The notes beneath the pieces are model-generated. The model did not search any database. It saw only the letters and a list, made by a program, of their open reading frames with translations, and had not been told where the DNA came from. From Oscillospiraceae bacterium (GTDB taxonomy: Bacteria; Bacillota; Clostridia; Oscillospirales; Oscillospiraceae), in assembly GCA_015067995.1 (NCBI GenBank), contig SVLJ01000001.1, forward strand, positions 62,001 through 126,000: a stretch of DNA of 64,000 nucleotides. The letters are read 5' to 3'. Below, in pieces: positions 17,949 through 25,527 of this stretch (position 1 is its first letter; the number at the start of each line of letters is the position of its first letter). A program made the translations under genes and the position numbers.

Positions 17949-18563
17949 ATGGAAGAGATGAGAACATTTGGATATATTTGCCCTGCCTGTGGAAAGCGTG
18001 TTTTAGGCAGCCGAAGCGTATTTGCCCTGGAAGCCTCCAACGCGGAAGTGGAGTGTGGCTGCGGCGGAAGTGCGCTGCGTGTGGAGTTTGACGGACAGCG
18101 CTACCGTGTATATGTGCCCTGCGGTCTGTGCGGCGAGACCCATGTGGCAGTTTGCACGCAGGAACAGCTGATCTCGGGTTCCGGAATCGGTCTGAGTTGT
18201 GCAAAGACAAAGCAGTTCAGCTGCTATATCGGCGATGAAGGCACGGTGGAAAAGCGGCTGCAGGAACTGGAAATCCTTTCTCAAAAGGAGAAGCAAAGAG
18301 AAGGGGAAGAGCAGCCGGAAGTGTTTGTGGACAGCATCATTATGTATGAAGTCCTCTCGGAACTGAAGGATATCGCTGCCCGTCCGGGCGGCATCACCTG
18401 TGGCTGCGGCGGCAATCGGTACGGAATGGATGTGCGGCGCAGTGCAGTGGATCTGGTCTGCCATGACTGCGGTGCCAAGCTGCGGATTCCGGCAGTGACG
18501 GACAGCGATCTGGATGATCTGTGCTGTCATATGAAACTTGTGATACCCGGAGGGAAAACATGA
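17949..18563 (+). CDS. Cys-rich zinc-ribbon-like protein of unknown function
   Basis: I do not recognise a named family. The protein (204 residues) has paired cysteines at the N-terminus (CPACGKR, CGCGGS, CGLCGETH) and again at the C-terminus (CGCGGNRYG, CHDCGAKL), which look like two zinc ribbons joined by a Lys/Glu-rich helical linker around residues 100-120. No membrane segment is evident, so it is probably cytosolic and may bind nucleic acid or protein. Either GTG 17946 or ATG 17949 could start it after AAGGAG. The last base overlap (ATGA) with the NhaC gene suggests tight coupling, which is the only functional hint. Confidence 0.8.
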   Translation: MEEMRTFGYICPACGKRVLGSRSVFALEASNAEVECGCGGSALRVEFDGQRYRVYVPCGLCGETHVAVCTQEQLISGSGIGLSCAKTKQFSCYIGDEGTVEKRLQELEILSQKEKQREGEEQPEVFVDSIIMYEVLSELKDIAARPGGITCGCGGNRYGMDVRRSAVDLVCHDCGAKLRIPAVTDSDLDDLCCHMKLVIPGGKT

Positions 18564-19882
18564 TCCTCTGCTTTGCGTTGTTTATGGCGGCGGTAGTCGC
18601 CTGTCTGGTGACGGGGAAATCTCTGGTCTGGGCCATTCTGTGGGGGCTGTGCCTGTTTTTCGCACTGGGACTGCGGCGGGGGTACAGCACCAGAGAACTG
18701 TTTGCTATGGCCTGGAAAAAAGGAAAGAGCGCACTCATCGTGGTTCCGGTCTTTTTGATGATCGGTATGGTCACCGGACTGTGGCGCTCCAGCGGTACGA
18801 TTTCATTCTTTCTCTATCATGGCCTGAAAGGGATTGATCCCACATGGTTTGTGCTGATGGCTTTCCTGCTGTCGGCGGCGCTGTCCTTTGCGCTGGGTAC
18901 ATCCTATGGCGTCTGCGGAACGGCCGGTGTTGTGCTGATGACCCTTGCCCGCAGCGGCGGCGTTTCGATAGCTGTGACAGCCGGTGCGGTGATTTCCGGT
19001 GCCTATTTTGGAGATCGCTGTTCGCCAATGTCGTCCTGTGCCAATCTGGTGGCGGCCTGTACAGGGACTAAGCTTTACAGCAATGTTAAGGAAATGCTGA
19101 AGACTGCTTTGCTGCCCACGCTGCTGACCATTGCATTTTACGGAGTGCTTTCTGTGCGAAACCCCATCACTGAGGTGGACGCGGCAACACTGGATGCACT
19201 GCAGGCACACTTCTATCTCACCTGGCCGGTGATGATCCCTGTGGCTATGATGCTGGTACTTCCTCTGCTGAAGCTGCCGGTCAAGTGGGCCATGACTGCC
19301 AGCGCTGCTGCGGCGTTACTGGTGTCTGTGCTTCTGCAGGAAATGCCGCTGATGGATGCGCTGCGCACAGCGATCTTTGGCTTTGCGCCGGAGCAGCCGG
19401 AACTTTCCATCCTATCCGGAGGCGGTCTGATGTCCATGACAACGGCATCTGTTATTGTATTTGTAACCAGTTTGTATTCCGGTATTCTTGAGGGGATTGA
19501 GGCACTCCTGCCCGCCAAGAAAACGGTTGACCGGCTGGCGGATCAAATTGGCCTTTTCCCCGCTATGACGCTGGTCAGTGCGTTGGTGGTGATGGTTTTC
19601 TGCAATCAGAGTGTTATGGTCATCATGGATGAGCAGCTGTTGGGCGAGAGCTATGAAAAGCGAGGCGGAAGCCGTATGGAACGGGCGATGGACATTGCCA
19701 ATTCCGGTGTTACCATTGCGGGATTGGTTCCCTGGAGCATTGCCATTTCCGTACCGCTGACGATGCTGGGGGCCGAATATTCTGCGGTTCCGTTTGCGGC
19801 ATTGCTGTATTTGATCCCGTTGTGCTATCTGTTTACCAGAAGATTCTTTTTGCCGTCCCAGCGTCTTTGGAGGGCAGAGTAA
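18560..19882 (+). CDS. NhaC-family Na+/H+ antiporter
   Basis: This membrane protein (440 residues, about eleven hydrophobic helices) belongs to the NhaC/ion-transporter superfamily that exchanges Na+ for protons. Typical segments are FALGTSYGVCGTAGVVLMTLA near residue 110, GAYFGDRCSPMSSCANLVA near 150 and the helix break NSGVTIAGLVPWSIA near 390. The chosen ATG overlaps the preceding stop codon and has GGAGGG upstream. Malate- or amino-acid-coupled members exist in this family, so the exact pair of substrates is uncertain. Sodium handling would fit the predicted Na+-type ATP synthase at 55-62 kb. Confidence 0.88.
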   Translation: MILCFALFMAAVVACLVTGKSLVWAILWGLCLFFALGLRRGYSTRELFAMAWKKGKSALIVVPVFLMIGMVTGLWRSSGTISFFLYHGLKGIDPTWFVLMAFLLSAALSFALGTSYGVCGTAGVVLMTLARSGGVSIAVTAGAVISGAYFGDRCSPMSSCANLVAACTGTKLYSNVKEMLKTALLPTLLTIAFYGVLSVRNPITEVDAATLDALQAHFYLTWPVMIPVAMMLVLPLLKLPVKWAMTASAAAALLVSVLLQEMPLMDALRTAIFGFAPEQPELSILSGGGLMSMTTASVIVFVTSLYSGILEGIEALLPAKKTVDRLADQIGLFPAMTLVSALVVMVFCNQSVMVIMDEQLLGESYEKRGGSRMERAMDIANSGVTIAGLVPWSIAISVPLTMLGAEYSAVPFAALLYLIPLCYLFTRRFFLPSQRLWRAE

Positions 19883-19910
19883 TGAAAACTGAATTGCGAG
19901 GAATGATACG

Positions 19911-21080
19911 ATGATCGCCTTGTTGGCACGAGCTTTGATCAAAGATACTGAGCAAAAAACGTCTGCGCAGATACGGCAGGCTTATGGTATGCTGTGCGGC
20001 GCTGCCGGTGTGGCGCTGAATATTCTGCTGTTTATCGGCAAAGTTCTGGCTGGTGTATTGTCCGGATCCATTGCCGTTACAGCGGATGCGTTCAACAACT
20101 TATCCGATGCTGCTTCTTCTGTGGTGATGCTTCTGGGATTTCGCCTGGGCGGACAGAAGGCGGATCGGGACCATCCCTTTGGACACGGGCGATTTGAGTA
20201 TCTGTCCGGCCTGGTAGTGGCTATGCTGATCGTGCTGATGGGATTTGAACTGGCGAAGACCTCGTTGGATAAGATCCTGCATCCCCATCCGGTGGAGGCA
20301 GGCGGCATGATCGTGGTGATCCTGCTGGGCTCTATTGCCGTAAAGTTTTATATGTTCCTTTATAACCGTGCATACGGTAAGCGATTTGACTCTGGTGCCA
20401 TGCTGGCTACAGCCACGGATTCTTTGTCCGACTGTGCCGCTACGACAGTGGTTCTGGCGGCAACTCTTGTAGGACACTATACCACGCTGCAGATTGATGG
20501 TTGGTGCGGTATTCTGGTGGCGCTGCTGATTTTCTGGTCTGGTATCAAGGCGGGGAAAGAGACGCTGGATCCGCTGCTGGGTACGCCGCCTGCACCGGAA
20601 TATGTGGAACAGATCCGTGAGCTGGTTATGGCGCACGATACCGTGATCGGCATTCACGATCTGGTGGTTCATGATTACGGTCCCGGGCGCTGTATGATTT
20701 CGCTCCATGCGGAGGTCTCCTCTGCGGGCGATGTGCTGGAGATCCATGATGTGATCGATAACATTGAAAAGGAACTGCAGGAAATCCTGGGCTGTGAGGC
20801 AGTGATCCACATGGATCCTGTTGTTACGGACGATGGGATTACCGGTGAGACCCGGGAAAAAGTTGCAGCGCTGGTACATTGCATTGATGATGCCATTTCT
20901 ATCCATGACTTCCGGATGGTAGCTGGGCCGACGCATACCAATGTGATTTTTGATGCTGTGGTACCGTTTGGCTTCCGTTTGAAGGACGAGGAAGTACGCC
21001 GTAAGATTGAGACGGCGGTGCGAACGCTGGATGGAAATTTCCATGCAGTGGTGAATGTGGAGCATTCTTATGCCGGATAA
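19911..21080 (+). CDS. Cation diffusion facilitator (CDF) metal exporter
   Basis: This 389-residue protein has six hydrophobic helices followed by a long cytosolic tail. Metal-site motifs are TADAFNNLSDAASS in helix II, DHPFGHGRFEYLSG after helix III and ATDSLSDCAATT in helix V (D and D/N pattern of the transport site). The C-terminal ferredoxin-like dimerisation domain (about 215-300) is followed by a second similar stretch, longer than in minimal CDFs. It would export Zn, Fe or Mn in exchange for protons. GAGGA precedes the ATG; it follows nhaC by 28 bases and ends at a terminator. Confidence 0.93.
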   Translation: MIALLARALIKDTEQKTSAQIRQAYGMLCGAAGVALNILLFIGKVLAGVLSGSIAVTADAFNNLSDAASSVVMLLGFRLGGQKADRDHPFGHGRFEYLSGLVVAMLIVLMGFELAKTSLDKILHPHPVEAGGMIVVILLGSIAVKFYMFLYNRAYGKRFDSGAMLATATDSLSDCAATTVVLAATLVGHYTTLQIDGWCGILVALLIFWSGIKAGKETLDPLLGTPPAPEYVEQIRELVMAHDTVIGIHDLVVHDYGPGRCMISLHAEVSSAGDVLEIHDVIDNIEKELQEILGCEAVIHMDPVVTDDGITGETREKVAALVHCIDDAISIHDFRMVAGPTHTNVIFDAVVPFGFRLKDEEVRRKIETAVRTLDGNFHAVVNVEHSYAG

Positions 21081-21084
21081 AAAA

Positions 21085-21115
21085 CAGGGGAGAGGGCCAA
21101 ATGCTCTCTCCCCTG
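21085..21115. terminator. Bidirectional terminator between CDF and ArsC-like genes
   Basis: A 13-bp stem with one wobble pair (21085-21097 with 21103-21115) lies between converging genes. The minus-strand RNA ends in six U residues, making it a strong terminator for the ArsC-like gene. Confidence 0.85.
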
Positions 21116-21138
21116 AAACGTTATGTCTGAATGGGAAA

Positions 21139-21474
21139 TTACTCCCAGGTCTGCCAGATCTCCGGATGATACCCAACGGTAGCCTCTTTTCCATTGCGGA
21201 CGATGGGCGCATTGAAAAGTTCCGGATACATTAGAAGCTTTTCCTCCTGTGCGTCCGGCGTGATGTATGCCATATACAGCTCATCATAAGCGCGGCATTT
21301 GGTGTTGACCAGTGCCTCGAAACCAACTTTTCTCTTGACGGCGTCATACTCTCTGGGAGATAATCCTTTTGAGGCAAGGTCGATATATTGATATTTGATT
21401 CTGCGTTCTTTGAACCAGCGCTCTGCTTTTTTTGTGTCAAAGGATTTGGACGAGCCGAAAATCTGAATATTCAT
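21139..21474 (-). CDS. ArsC/Spx-fold protein lacking the catalytic cysteine
   Basis: The protein (111 residues) matches the ArsC/Spx/YffB thioredoxin-like fold: a beta strand and helix at the start (IQIFGSSKSFDTKKAERWF), IKYQYIDLASKGLS, and the cis-proline-like NAPIVRNGKEATVGYHPE near residue 90. In arsenate reductases and Spx the position before DT..KKA is cysteine; here it is Ser-Phe, so redox catalysis of the usual type is unlikely. The frame opens earlier, but the ATG at 21474 has GGGGAG upstream and fits the fold. A binding or regulatory role is possible. Confidence 0.82.
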   Translation of the reverse strand: MNIQIFGSSKSFDTKKAERWFKERRIKYQYIDLASKGLSPREYDAVKRKVGFEALVNTKCRAYDELYMAYITPDAQEEKLLMYPELFNAPIVRNGKEATVGYHPEIWQTWE

Positions 21475-21522
21475 ACAGATACTCCCCGATATCAATGATT
21501 TTGCAAGAAAGGTGTGTTTTCT

Positions 21523-22239
21523 ATGGAAGAGAAGATCCGGAAATTGAAAGAACTGGTGGACAGCAGCCAGAGCATTGTCTTCTTCGGCGGAGCCGGCGTC
21601 AGCACAGAATCCGGAATTCCGGATTTCCGCAGCACAGATGGTCTGTATCATCAGGAATGGAAGTTCTCTCCTGAGACAATTTTAAGCCATACCTTCTATG
21701 AATGCAACCCCGAAGAATTTTTTCGCTTTTACCGTGCGAAGATGCTGGCACCGGATGCGCAGCCCAACGACGCCCACCGCAAGCTGGCAGAATGGGAGCA
21801 GCAGGGAAAACTGAAGGCAGTCATTACCCAGAATATTGATGGACTTCATCAAAAGGCCGGCAGCCGGAACGTGCTGGAGCTGCACGGCAGTGTTCTGCGC
21901 AATTTTTGTGAACGCTGTGGGAGATTCTATGATGTGGAGTTCATTCTGAAGGGGAGTGGCGTACCTCATTGTGAGTGCGGCGGCAGGGTGAAGCCGGATG
22001 TGGTCCTTTATGAGGAGGGCTTGGATCAGAACACCATTGAGCGTTCCGTGCGGGCAATCTCTGAGGCGGATGTGCTGATCATCGGTGGTACATCCCTGAA
22101 TGTATATCCGGCGGCGGGGTTGATCAATTATTACCGGGGAAACAAGCTGGTTCTGATCAATAAGTCTGCTGTCGCAAGAGATTTGGCGGCAAATTTGGTG
22201 ATCACCGATCCGATCGGAGAGGTGCTTTCGCAGATATAA
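21523..22239 (+). CDS. NAD-dependent protein deacylase (sirtuin)
   Basis: This Sir2-family enzyme (238 residues) removes acetyl or related acyl groups from lysines using NAD+. The order of motifs is standard: FFGGAGVSTESGIPDFRS near residues 20-37, ITQNIDGLHQKAG near 104, catalytic histidine in LELHGS near 122, zinc-binding CERC and CEC, and GTSLNVYPAAGL near 188. The GTG three codons upstream is possible, but ATG 21523 is better placed relative to AAAGG. Clostridial relatives are usually single cytosolic copies controlling metabolic enzymes; the substrate is unknown here. Confidence 0.95.
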   Translation: MEEKIRKLKELVDSSQSIVFFGGAGVSTESGIPDFRSTDGLYHQEWKFSPETILSHTFYECNPEEFFRFYRAKMLAPDAQPNDAHRKLAEWEQQGKLKAVITQNIDGLHQKAGSRNVLELHGSVLRNFCERCGRFYDVEFILKGSGVPHCECGGRVKPDVVLYEEGLDQNTIERSVRAISEADVLIIGGTSLNVYPAAGLINYYRGNKLVLINKSAVARDLAANLVITDPIGEVLSQI

Positions 22240-22244
22240 CCACT

Positions 22245-22278
22245 TTTTGGGTGTCCGATCTTGTTCGGGCACCCAAAA
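22245..22278 (+). terminator. Terminator after the sirtuin gene
   Basis: A 14-bp stem with one wobble pair (22245-22258 with 22265-22278) closes a six-base loop just after the stop codon; the U run is weak. Confidence 0.65.
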
Positions 22279-22340
22279 TTCGGAAAACTGCAACCCTTTC
22301 GGTGTGTTCAAAAAAACTTGCGAAAAATAGAAAATTAAGG

Positions 22341-22369
22341 TTGACAAATCCGCTGGTTCTTTATATAAT
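22341..22369 (+). promoter_or_regulatory. Consensus promoter of the tRNA-Leu cluster
   Basis: TTGACA (22341-22346) and TATAAT (22364-22369) are both perfect and separated by exactly 17 bases. The first tRNA begins 33 bases downstream. Confidence 0.93.
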
Positions 22370-22402
22370 AATCAGGCAGTCTTCCCCCGGGAACAGAGAT
22401 TT

Positions 22403-22488
22403 GCGGCTGTGCTGGAACTGGTAGACAGGCCAGCTTGAGGTGCTGGTGTCGATTCGACGTGTGGGTTCAAGTCCCGTCAGCCGCACCA
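22403..22488 (+). tRNA. tRNA-Leu (anticodon GAG)
   Basis: The 86-base cloverleaf has a 7-bp acceptor stem (GCGGCTG with CAGCCGC), encoded CCA end, a seven-base anticodon loop TTGAGGT between CCAGC and GCTGG, and the long variable arm of class II tRNAs. The T loop GGTTCAAGTCC is intact. Confidence 0.95.
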
Positions 22489-22515
22489 GTTTTCCAACTG
22501 GTTCCCAATAAATGC

Positions 22516-22603
22516 GCGCGAGTGGTGGAATTGGCAGACTCGCTAGATTCAGGTTCTAGTGTCCTTTACGGACGTGCGGGTTCAAGTCCCGCCTCGCGCA
22601 CCA
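22516..22603 (+). tRNA. tRNA-Leu (anticodon CAG), copy 1
   Basis: The 88-base class II tRNA has acceptor GCGCGAG paired with CTCGCGC, anticodon loop TTCAGGT between CTAGA and TCTAG, a long variable arm and encoded CCA. It is identical to the copy at 22666-22753. Confidence 0.95.
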
Positions 22604-22605
22604 TA

Positions 22606-22633
22606 AACCCATCGGAAGTGATTCCGGTGGGTT
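22606..22633 (+). other. Hairpin between the two tRNA-Leu(CAG) copies
   Basis: A 12-bp stem with one wobble (22606-22617 with 22622-22633) closes a GTGA loop two bases after the first copy's CCA. There is no U run, so it may slow readthrough or guide processing rather than stop transcription. Confidence 0.5.
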
Positions 22634-22665
22634 CCCTTGAGGGGAAGTAAAGTTTATATTGATAC

Positions 22666-22753
22666 GCGCGAGTGGTGGAATTGGCAGACTCGCTAGATTC
22701 AGGTTCTAGTGTCCTTTACGGACGTGCGGGTTCAAGTCCCGCCTCGCGCACCA
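22666..22753 (+). tRNA. tRNA-Leu (anticodon CAG), copy 2
   Basis: This gene repeats the 88 bases at 22516-22603 exactly, offset by 150 bases. No separate promoter at correct spacing was found, so it probably depends on the promoter at 22341. Confidence 0.95.
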
Positions 22754-22792
22754 AAGAAAAGCAACCATCTTACGATGGTTGCTTTTCTTTGG
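22751..22792 (+). terminator. Terminator of the tRNA cluster
   Basis: A 19-bp perfect stem (22751-22769 with 22774-22792) with a TTAC loop starts in the CCA end of the last tRNA; its right arm carries the T-rich stretch. Confidence 0.85.
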
Positions 22793-22828
22793 TATGAGGT
22801 ATTGTGAAGAATCCGGCTGAAATCAGGG

Positions 22829-22857
22829 TTTTCAAATGTGCGAGTGTGTGCTATACT
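22829..22857 (+). promoter_or_regulatory. Promoter of the M20 amidohydrolase gene
   Basis: TTTTCA at 22829-22834 and TGC-TATACT ending at 22857 are separated by 17 bases, an extended -10 promoter. The leader of about 100 bases holds small inverted repeats but no recognised riboswitch. Confidence 0.6.
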
Positions 22858-22966
22858 TTCGTAAGTGAAATATCTTGATGTCAAGTAAAGCCATTTACCG
22901 TATAAGACATTTTACAGGGAACTCAATCAAAAAACATAAACGAAAGTGAAAGGGCGTTATTCTACT

Positions 22967-24280
22967 ATGGCTGATATTAATCAGAGAATCATCGAAATGG
23001 TCGACGGCATGGAGAAGGAACTGGTTGCCTGCCGCCGCGACTTCCACCTCCACGCCGAGAGCGGCTGGTTTGAGATGCGTACATCTTCTTTGATTGCCCG
23101 CCGTCTGACTGAGCTTGGTTATGAAGTTTTGGTCGGTGAGCAGGTTTGTAAATCCGATGCCCGTATGGGTCTTCCTTCGGAGGAAGCTCTGGAGGCTCAT
23201 TATCAGAAGGCTCTCACCCAGGGAGCCGATCCTGAGTTTGTTGTGCCGACCCGCGGTGGTCATACCGGCGTTATCGGCATTATGAAGTGTGGTGAAGGTC
23301 CCACTGTTGCCATGCGTTTTGACATCGATGCCCTCGGTGTCATTGAGGATGCCGGCGATGAGCACCGTCCTGCCCACGAGGGTTTTGGCTCCATGAATCC
23401 CGGCATGATGCACGCGTGCGGCCACGACGGCCACGCTACTATCGGTCTGGGCGTTGCCCGTGTGTTGGCTTCGCTGAAGGATGAACTGCACGGCACCTTC
23501 AAGCTGATTTTCCAGCCTGCTGAGGAAGGTGTTCGCGGCGCTAAATCCATCGTTGAAAATGGCCATCTGGACGGCGTTCAGTATTTCCTGGGTTCCCACG
23601 TGGGAGGCCTGCGTCCGGGTGATCCTGGTATGATTGCTCCCGGCAGCTATGGTTCTCTGGCCACTACCAAGTATGATGTTGTCTTCCGAGGCCGCTCCGC
23701 TCACGCCGGCGCCGCTCCTCACGTGGGCAAGAACGTCATGCTGGCGGCTGCCACCGCCGTTCTCAATCTGTACTCCATTCCCCGTCATGGCAAGGGCATT
23801 ACCCGTATCAATGTGGGTACCCTGAACGCTGGCAGCGGTCGTAACGTGATTGCCGACGAAGCCAAGATGGAGATTGAGGTTCGCGGTGAGAACACGGAAA
23901 TCAACCAGTATGTGTCTGACTACGCTGTCTCTGTGCTGGAGAATGCTGCCAAGATGCACGGCTGTACCTGCGAAATCAAGCTGATGGGTGCTGCAGACTC
24001 CCTCAGCAGTGATCGTGAGTTGGCTGAGCGTGTCGGAAAGATCTGTCAGGAAAAGTTGAATATTCCTGTTTGCGCCCAGCTTATGATCCGTGGCGGCGGC
24101 AGCGAGGATGTTTCCTACATGATGAACCGCGTTCAAGAGCAGGGTGGTCAGGCTACCTTTATGCGCATCCTCAGCCAGCAGTATGCTCCCGCTCACAACC
24201 GACGCTTCGACTTCGATGAGGTTGTTCTGAGCAATGCTGTTAAGATTTTTTGCGCTGCCGTGTACGATATTCTGAAGTAA
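22967..24280 (+). CDS. M20-family amidohydrolase (AbgA-like)
   Basis: This zinc-dependent hydrolase (437 residues) resembles the p-aminobenzoyl-glutamate hydrolase/aminoacylase branch of peptidase family M20, which removes the acyl part of N-acyl amino acids or dipeptide-like compounds. Metal-binding motifs are RRDFHLHAESGW near residue 23, MHACGHDGHATIGLG near 150 and FQPAEEGVRGA near 185; the dimerisation domain contains RGRSAHAGAAPHVGKN. Its codon usage is strongly biased, suggesting high expression. ATG 22967 was preferred over GTG 22946 because it gives the usual family N-terminus, although spacing to AAAGGG is about 12 bases. Confidence 0.9.
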   Translation: MADINQRIIEMVDGMEKELVACRRDFHLHAESGWFEMRTSSLIARRLTELGYEVLVGEQVCKSDARMGLPSEEALEAHYQKALTQGADPEFVVPTRGGHTGVIGIMKCGEGPTVAMRFDIDALGVIEDAGDEHRPAHEGFGSMNPGMMHACGHDGHATIGLGVARVLASLKDELHGTFKLIFQPAEEGVRGAKSIVENGHLDGVQYFLGSHVGGLRPGDPGMIAPGSYGSLATTKYDVVFRGRSAHAGAAPHVGKNVMLAAATAVLNLYSIPRHGKGITRINVGTLNAGSGRNVIADEAKMEIEVRGENTEINQYVSDYAVSVLENAAKMHGCTCEIKLMGAADSLSSDRELAERVGKICQEKLNIPVCAQLMIRGGGSEDVSYMMNRVQEQGGQATFMRILSQQYAPAHNRRFDFDEVVLSNAVKIFCAAVYDILK

Positions 24281-24315
24281 TTCTGCTCTTTTCAATATAC
24301 CGCTCCGTAAAACCA

Positions 24316-24351
24316 AAGAAAAACAGTCATCGTGAGATGACTGTTTTTCTT
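24316..24351. terminator. Bidirectional terminator between amidohydrolase and dehydrogenase genes
   Basis: A perfect 16-bp stem (24316-24331 with 24336-24351) with a GTGA loop ends in TTTTTCTT on the plus strand and AAGAAAAA on the other arm, so it can terminate both converging genes. Confidence 0.88.
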
Positions 24352-24378
24352 CATTATGGGAGTGCAATTTTTCGGTGG

Positions 24379-25446
24379 TTATTTCTCCGCAAGCTTTCGG
24401 ATTACCTCGTCGCCCACCTGACCGGTGGTGGCTGTGCCGCCAAGATCAGGAGTGAGGTATTTCTTCTCTGTCAGGATCTCTTCGATGATCTCGATCAGGC
24501 GATTCGCCCAGTTCTGATACCCGAAGAATTCCAGCATCTGGCTGGCAGACCAGACCGTTGCCAGAGGATTGGCGATTTGCTGTCCTGCAATGTCGGGAGC
24601 CGAACCGTGGATAGGCTCAAACATGGAGGGGAAATTTCTCTCCGGATTCAGGTTTGCGCCTGCTGCCAGTCCCATGCCGCCCGCAATCGCTGCTCCCAGA
24701 TCCGTCAGAATATCGCCGAACAGGTTGGAGGTGACAACCACCTGAAAACGTCCGGGATCCTTTACCATAAACATACTTGCGGCATCGACGAGATACGTGT
24801 GGGTCTCCACAGCGGGATACTCCTTTGACACTTCGGCGAAGATCTGATCCCAGAACACCATGGAATAGTTCAGTGCATTGCCTTTGCTGATGCTGGTCAG
24901 GCTGCGCTTCTGTGCCTGTGCGACTTCAAACGCATAACGGATGATCCGCTCACAGCCGTGGCGGGAAAATACACCGTCCTGAATGACGACCTCGTTGGGT
25001 TTGCCCTTATAGAGCCAGCTTCCGCTTCCGGCATATTCGCCCTCGCTGTTTTCGCGGACGAACAGCATGTCGATATCTTCGACGGCGGCATCCTTTAAGG
25101 GACAGGGGGCACCGTTTAACAGCTTTACTGGGCGCAGGTTCACATACTGGTCAAAGCCTTTTCGAATGGTCAGCAGAAGATCCCAGAGGGAGATGTGATC
25201 GGGTACGCCGGGGGCGCCTACGGCACCGAGGAAGATGGCATCATGCTCGGCAAGCTGGTCCATGCCGTCTTCGGCCATCATTCTGCCGGTTTTTCGATAG
25301 TACTCACAGCCCCAGGGATACTGGGTAAATGCAAAGGAAAACGTGCCGTCTATTGCGGCGACCGCATTCAGAACTTTAACACCCTCGGCAATTACCTCCG
25401 GGCCGATGCCATCGCCGCCGATGACAGCTACTTTGTACGTTTTCAT
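24379..25446 (-). CDS. D-malate/tartrate dehydrogenase (decarboxylating), isocitrate-dehydrogenase family
   Basis: This 355-residue enzyme belongs to the beta-decarboxylating dehydrogenases related to 3-isopropylmalate dehydrogenase. It opens with KVAVIGGDGIGPEV. The segment GVPDHISLWDLLLTIRKGFDQYVNLRPVKLL is typical of D-malate/tartrate dehydrogenases rather than LeuB or Icd. The metal-site region TSNLFGDILTDLGAAIAGGMGLA and the NAD-binding EPIHGSAPDIAGQ follow. It likely oxidises D-malate to pyruvate and CO2 with NAD+. AGGAGG precedes the ATG at 25446, and a near-consensus promoter lies upstream. No leu gene is nearby, which also argues against LeuB. Confidence 0.9.
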   Translation of the reverse strand: MKTYKVAVIGGDGIGPEVIAEGVKVLNAVAAIDGTFSFAFTQYPWGCEYYRKTGRMMAEDGMDQLAEHDAIFLGAVGAPGVPDHISLWDLLLTIRKGFDQYVNLRPVKLLNGAPCPLKDAAVEDIDMLFVRENSEGEYAGSGSWLYKGKPNEVVIQDGVFSRHGCERIIRYAFEVAQAQKRSLTSISKGNALNYSMVFWDQIFAEVSKEYPAVETHTYLVDAASMFMVKDPGRFQVVVTSNLFGDILTDLGAAIAGGMGLAAGANLNPERNFPSMFEPIHGSAPDIAGQQIANPLATVWSASQMLEFFGYQNWANRLIEIIEEILTEKKYLTPDLGGTATTGQVGDEVIRKLAEK

Positions 25447-25480
25447 GTCGAAGCCTCCTGAAAGTTCGGATATCGACTTC

Positions 25481-25509
25481 ATTATAAAGGCATGCTTCGC
25501 ATTTGTGAA
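25481..25509 (-). promoter_or_regulatory. Promoter of the D-malate/tartrate dehydrogenase gene
   Basis: On the minus strand TTCACA (25504-25509) and TATAAT (25481-25486) are 17 bases apart, so this gene is transcribed separately from the MATE gene upstream. Confidence 0.75.
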
Positions 25510-25527
25510 ATAGAATTCTTCTAATGC

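Noticed and set aside
18540-18560. Na+ or Li+ riboswitch before nhaC
   Set aside because: The gene overlaps the previous stop codon, leaving no room for a riboswitch.
22634-22665. Separate promoter for the second tRNA-Leu(CAG)
   Set aside because: TTGAGG and TATATT are only 12 bases apart, too close for a working promoter.
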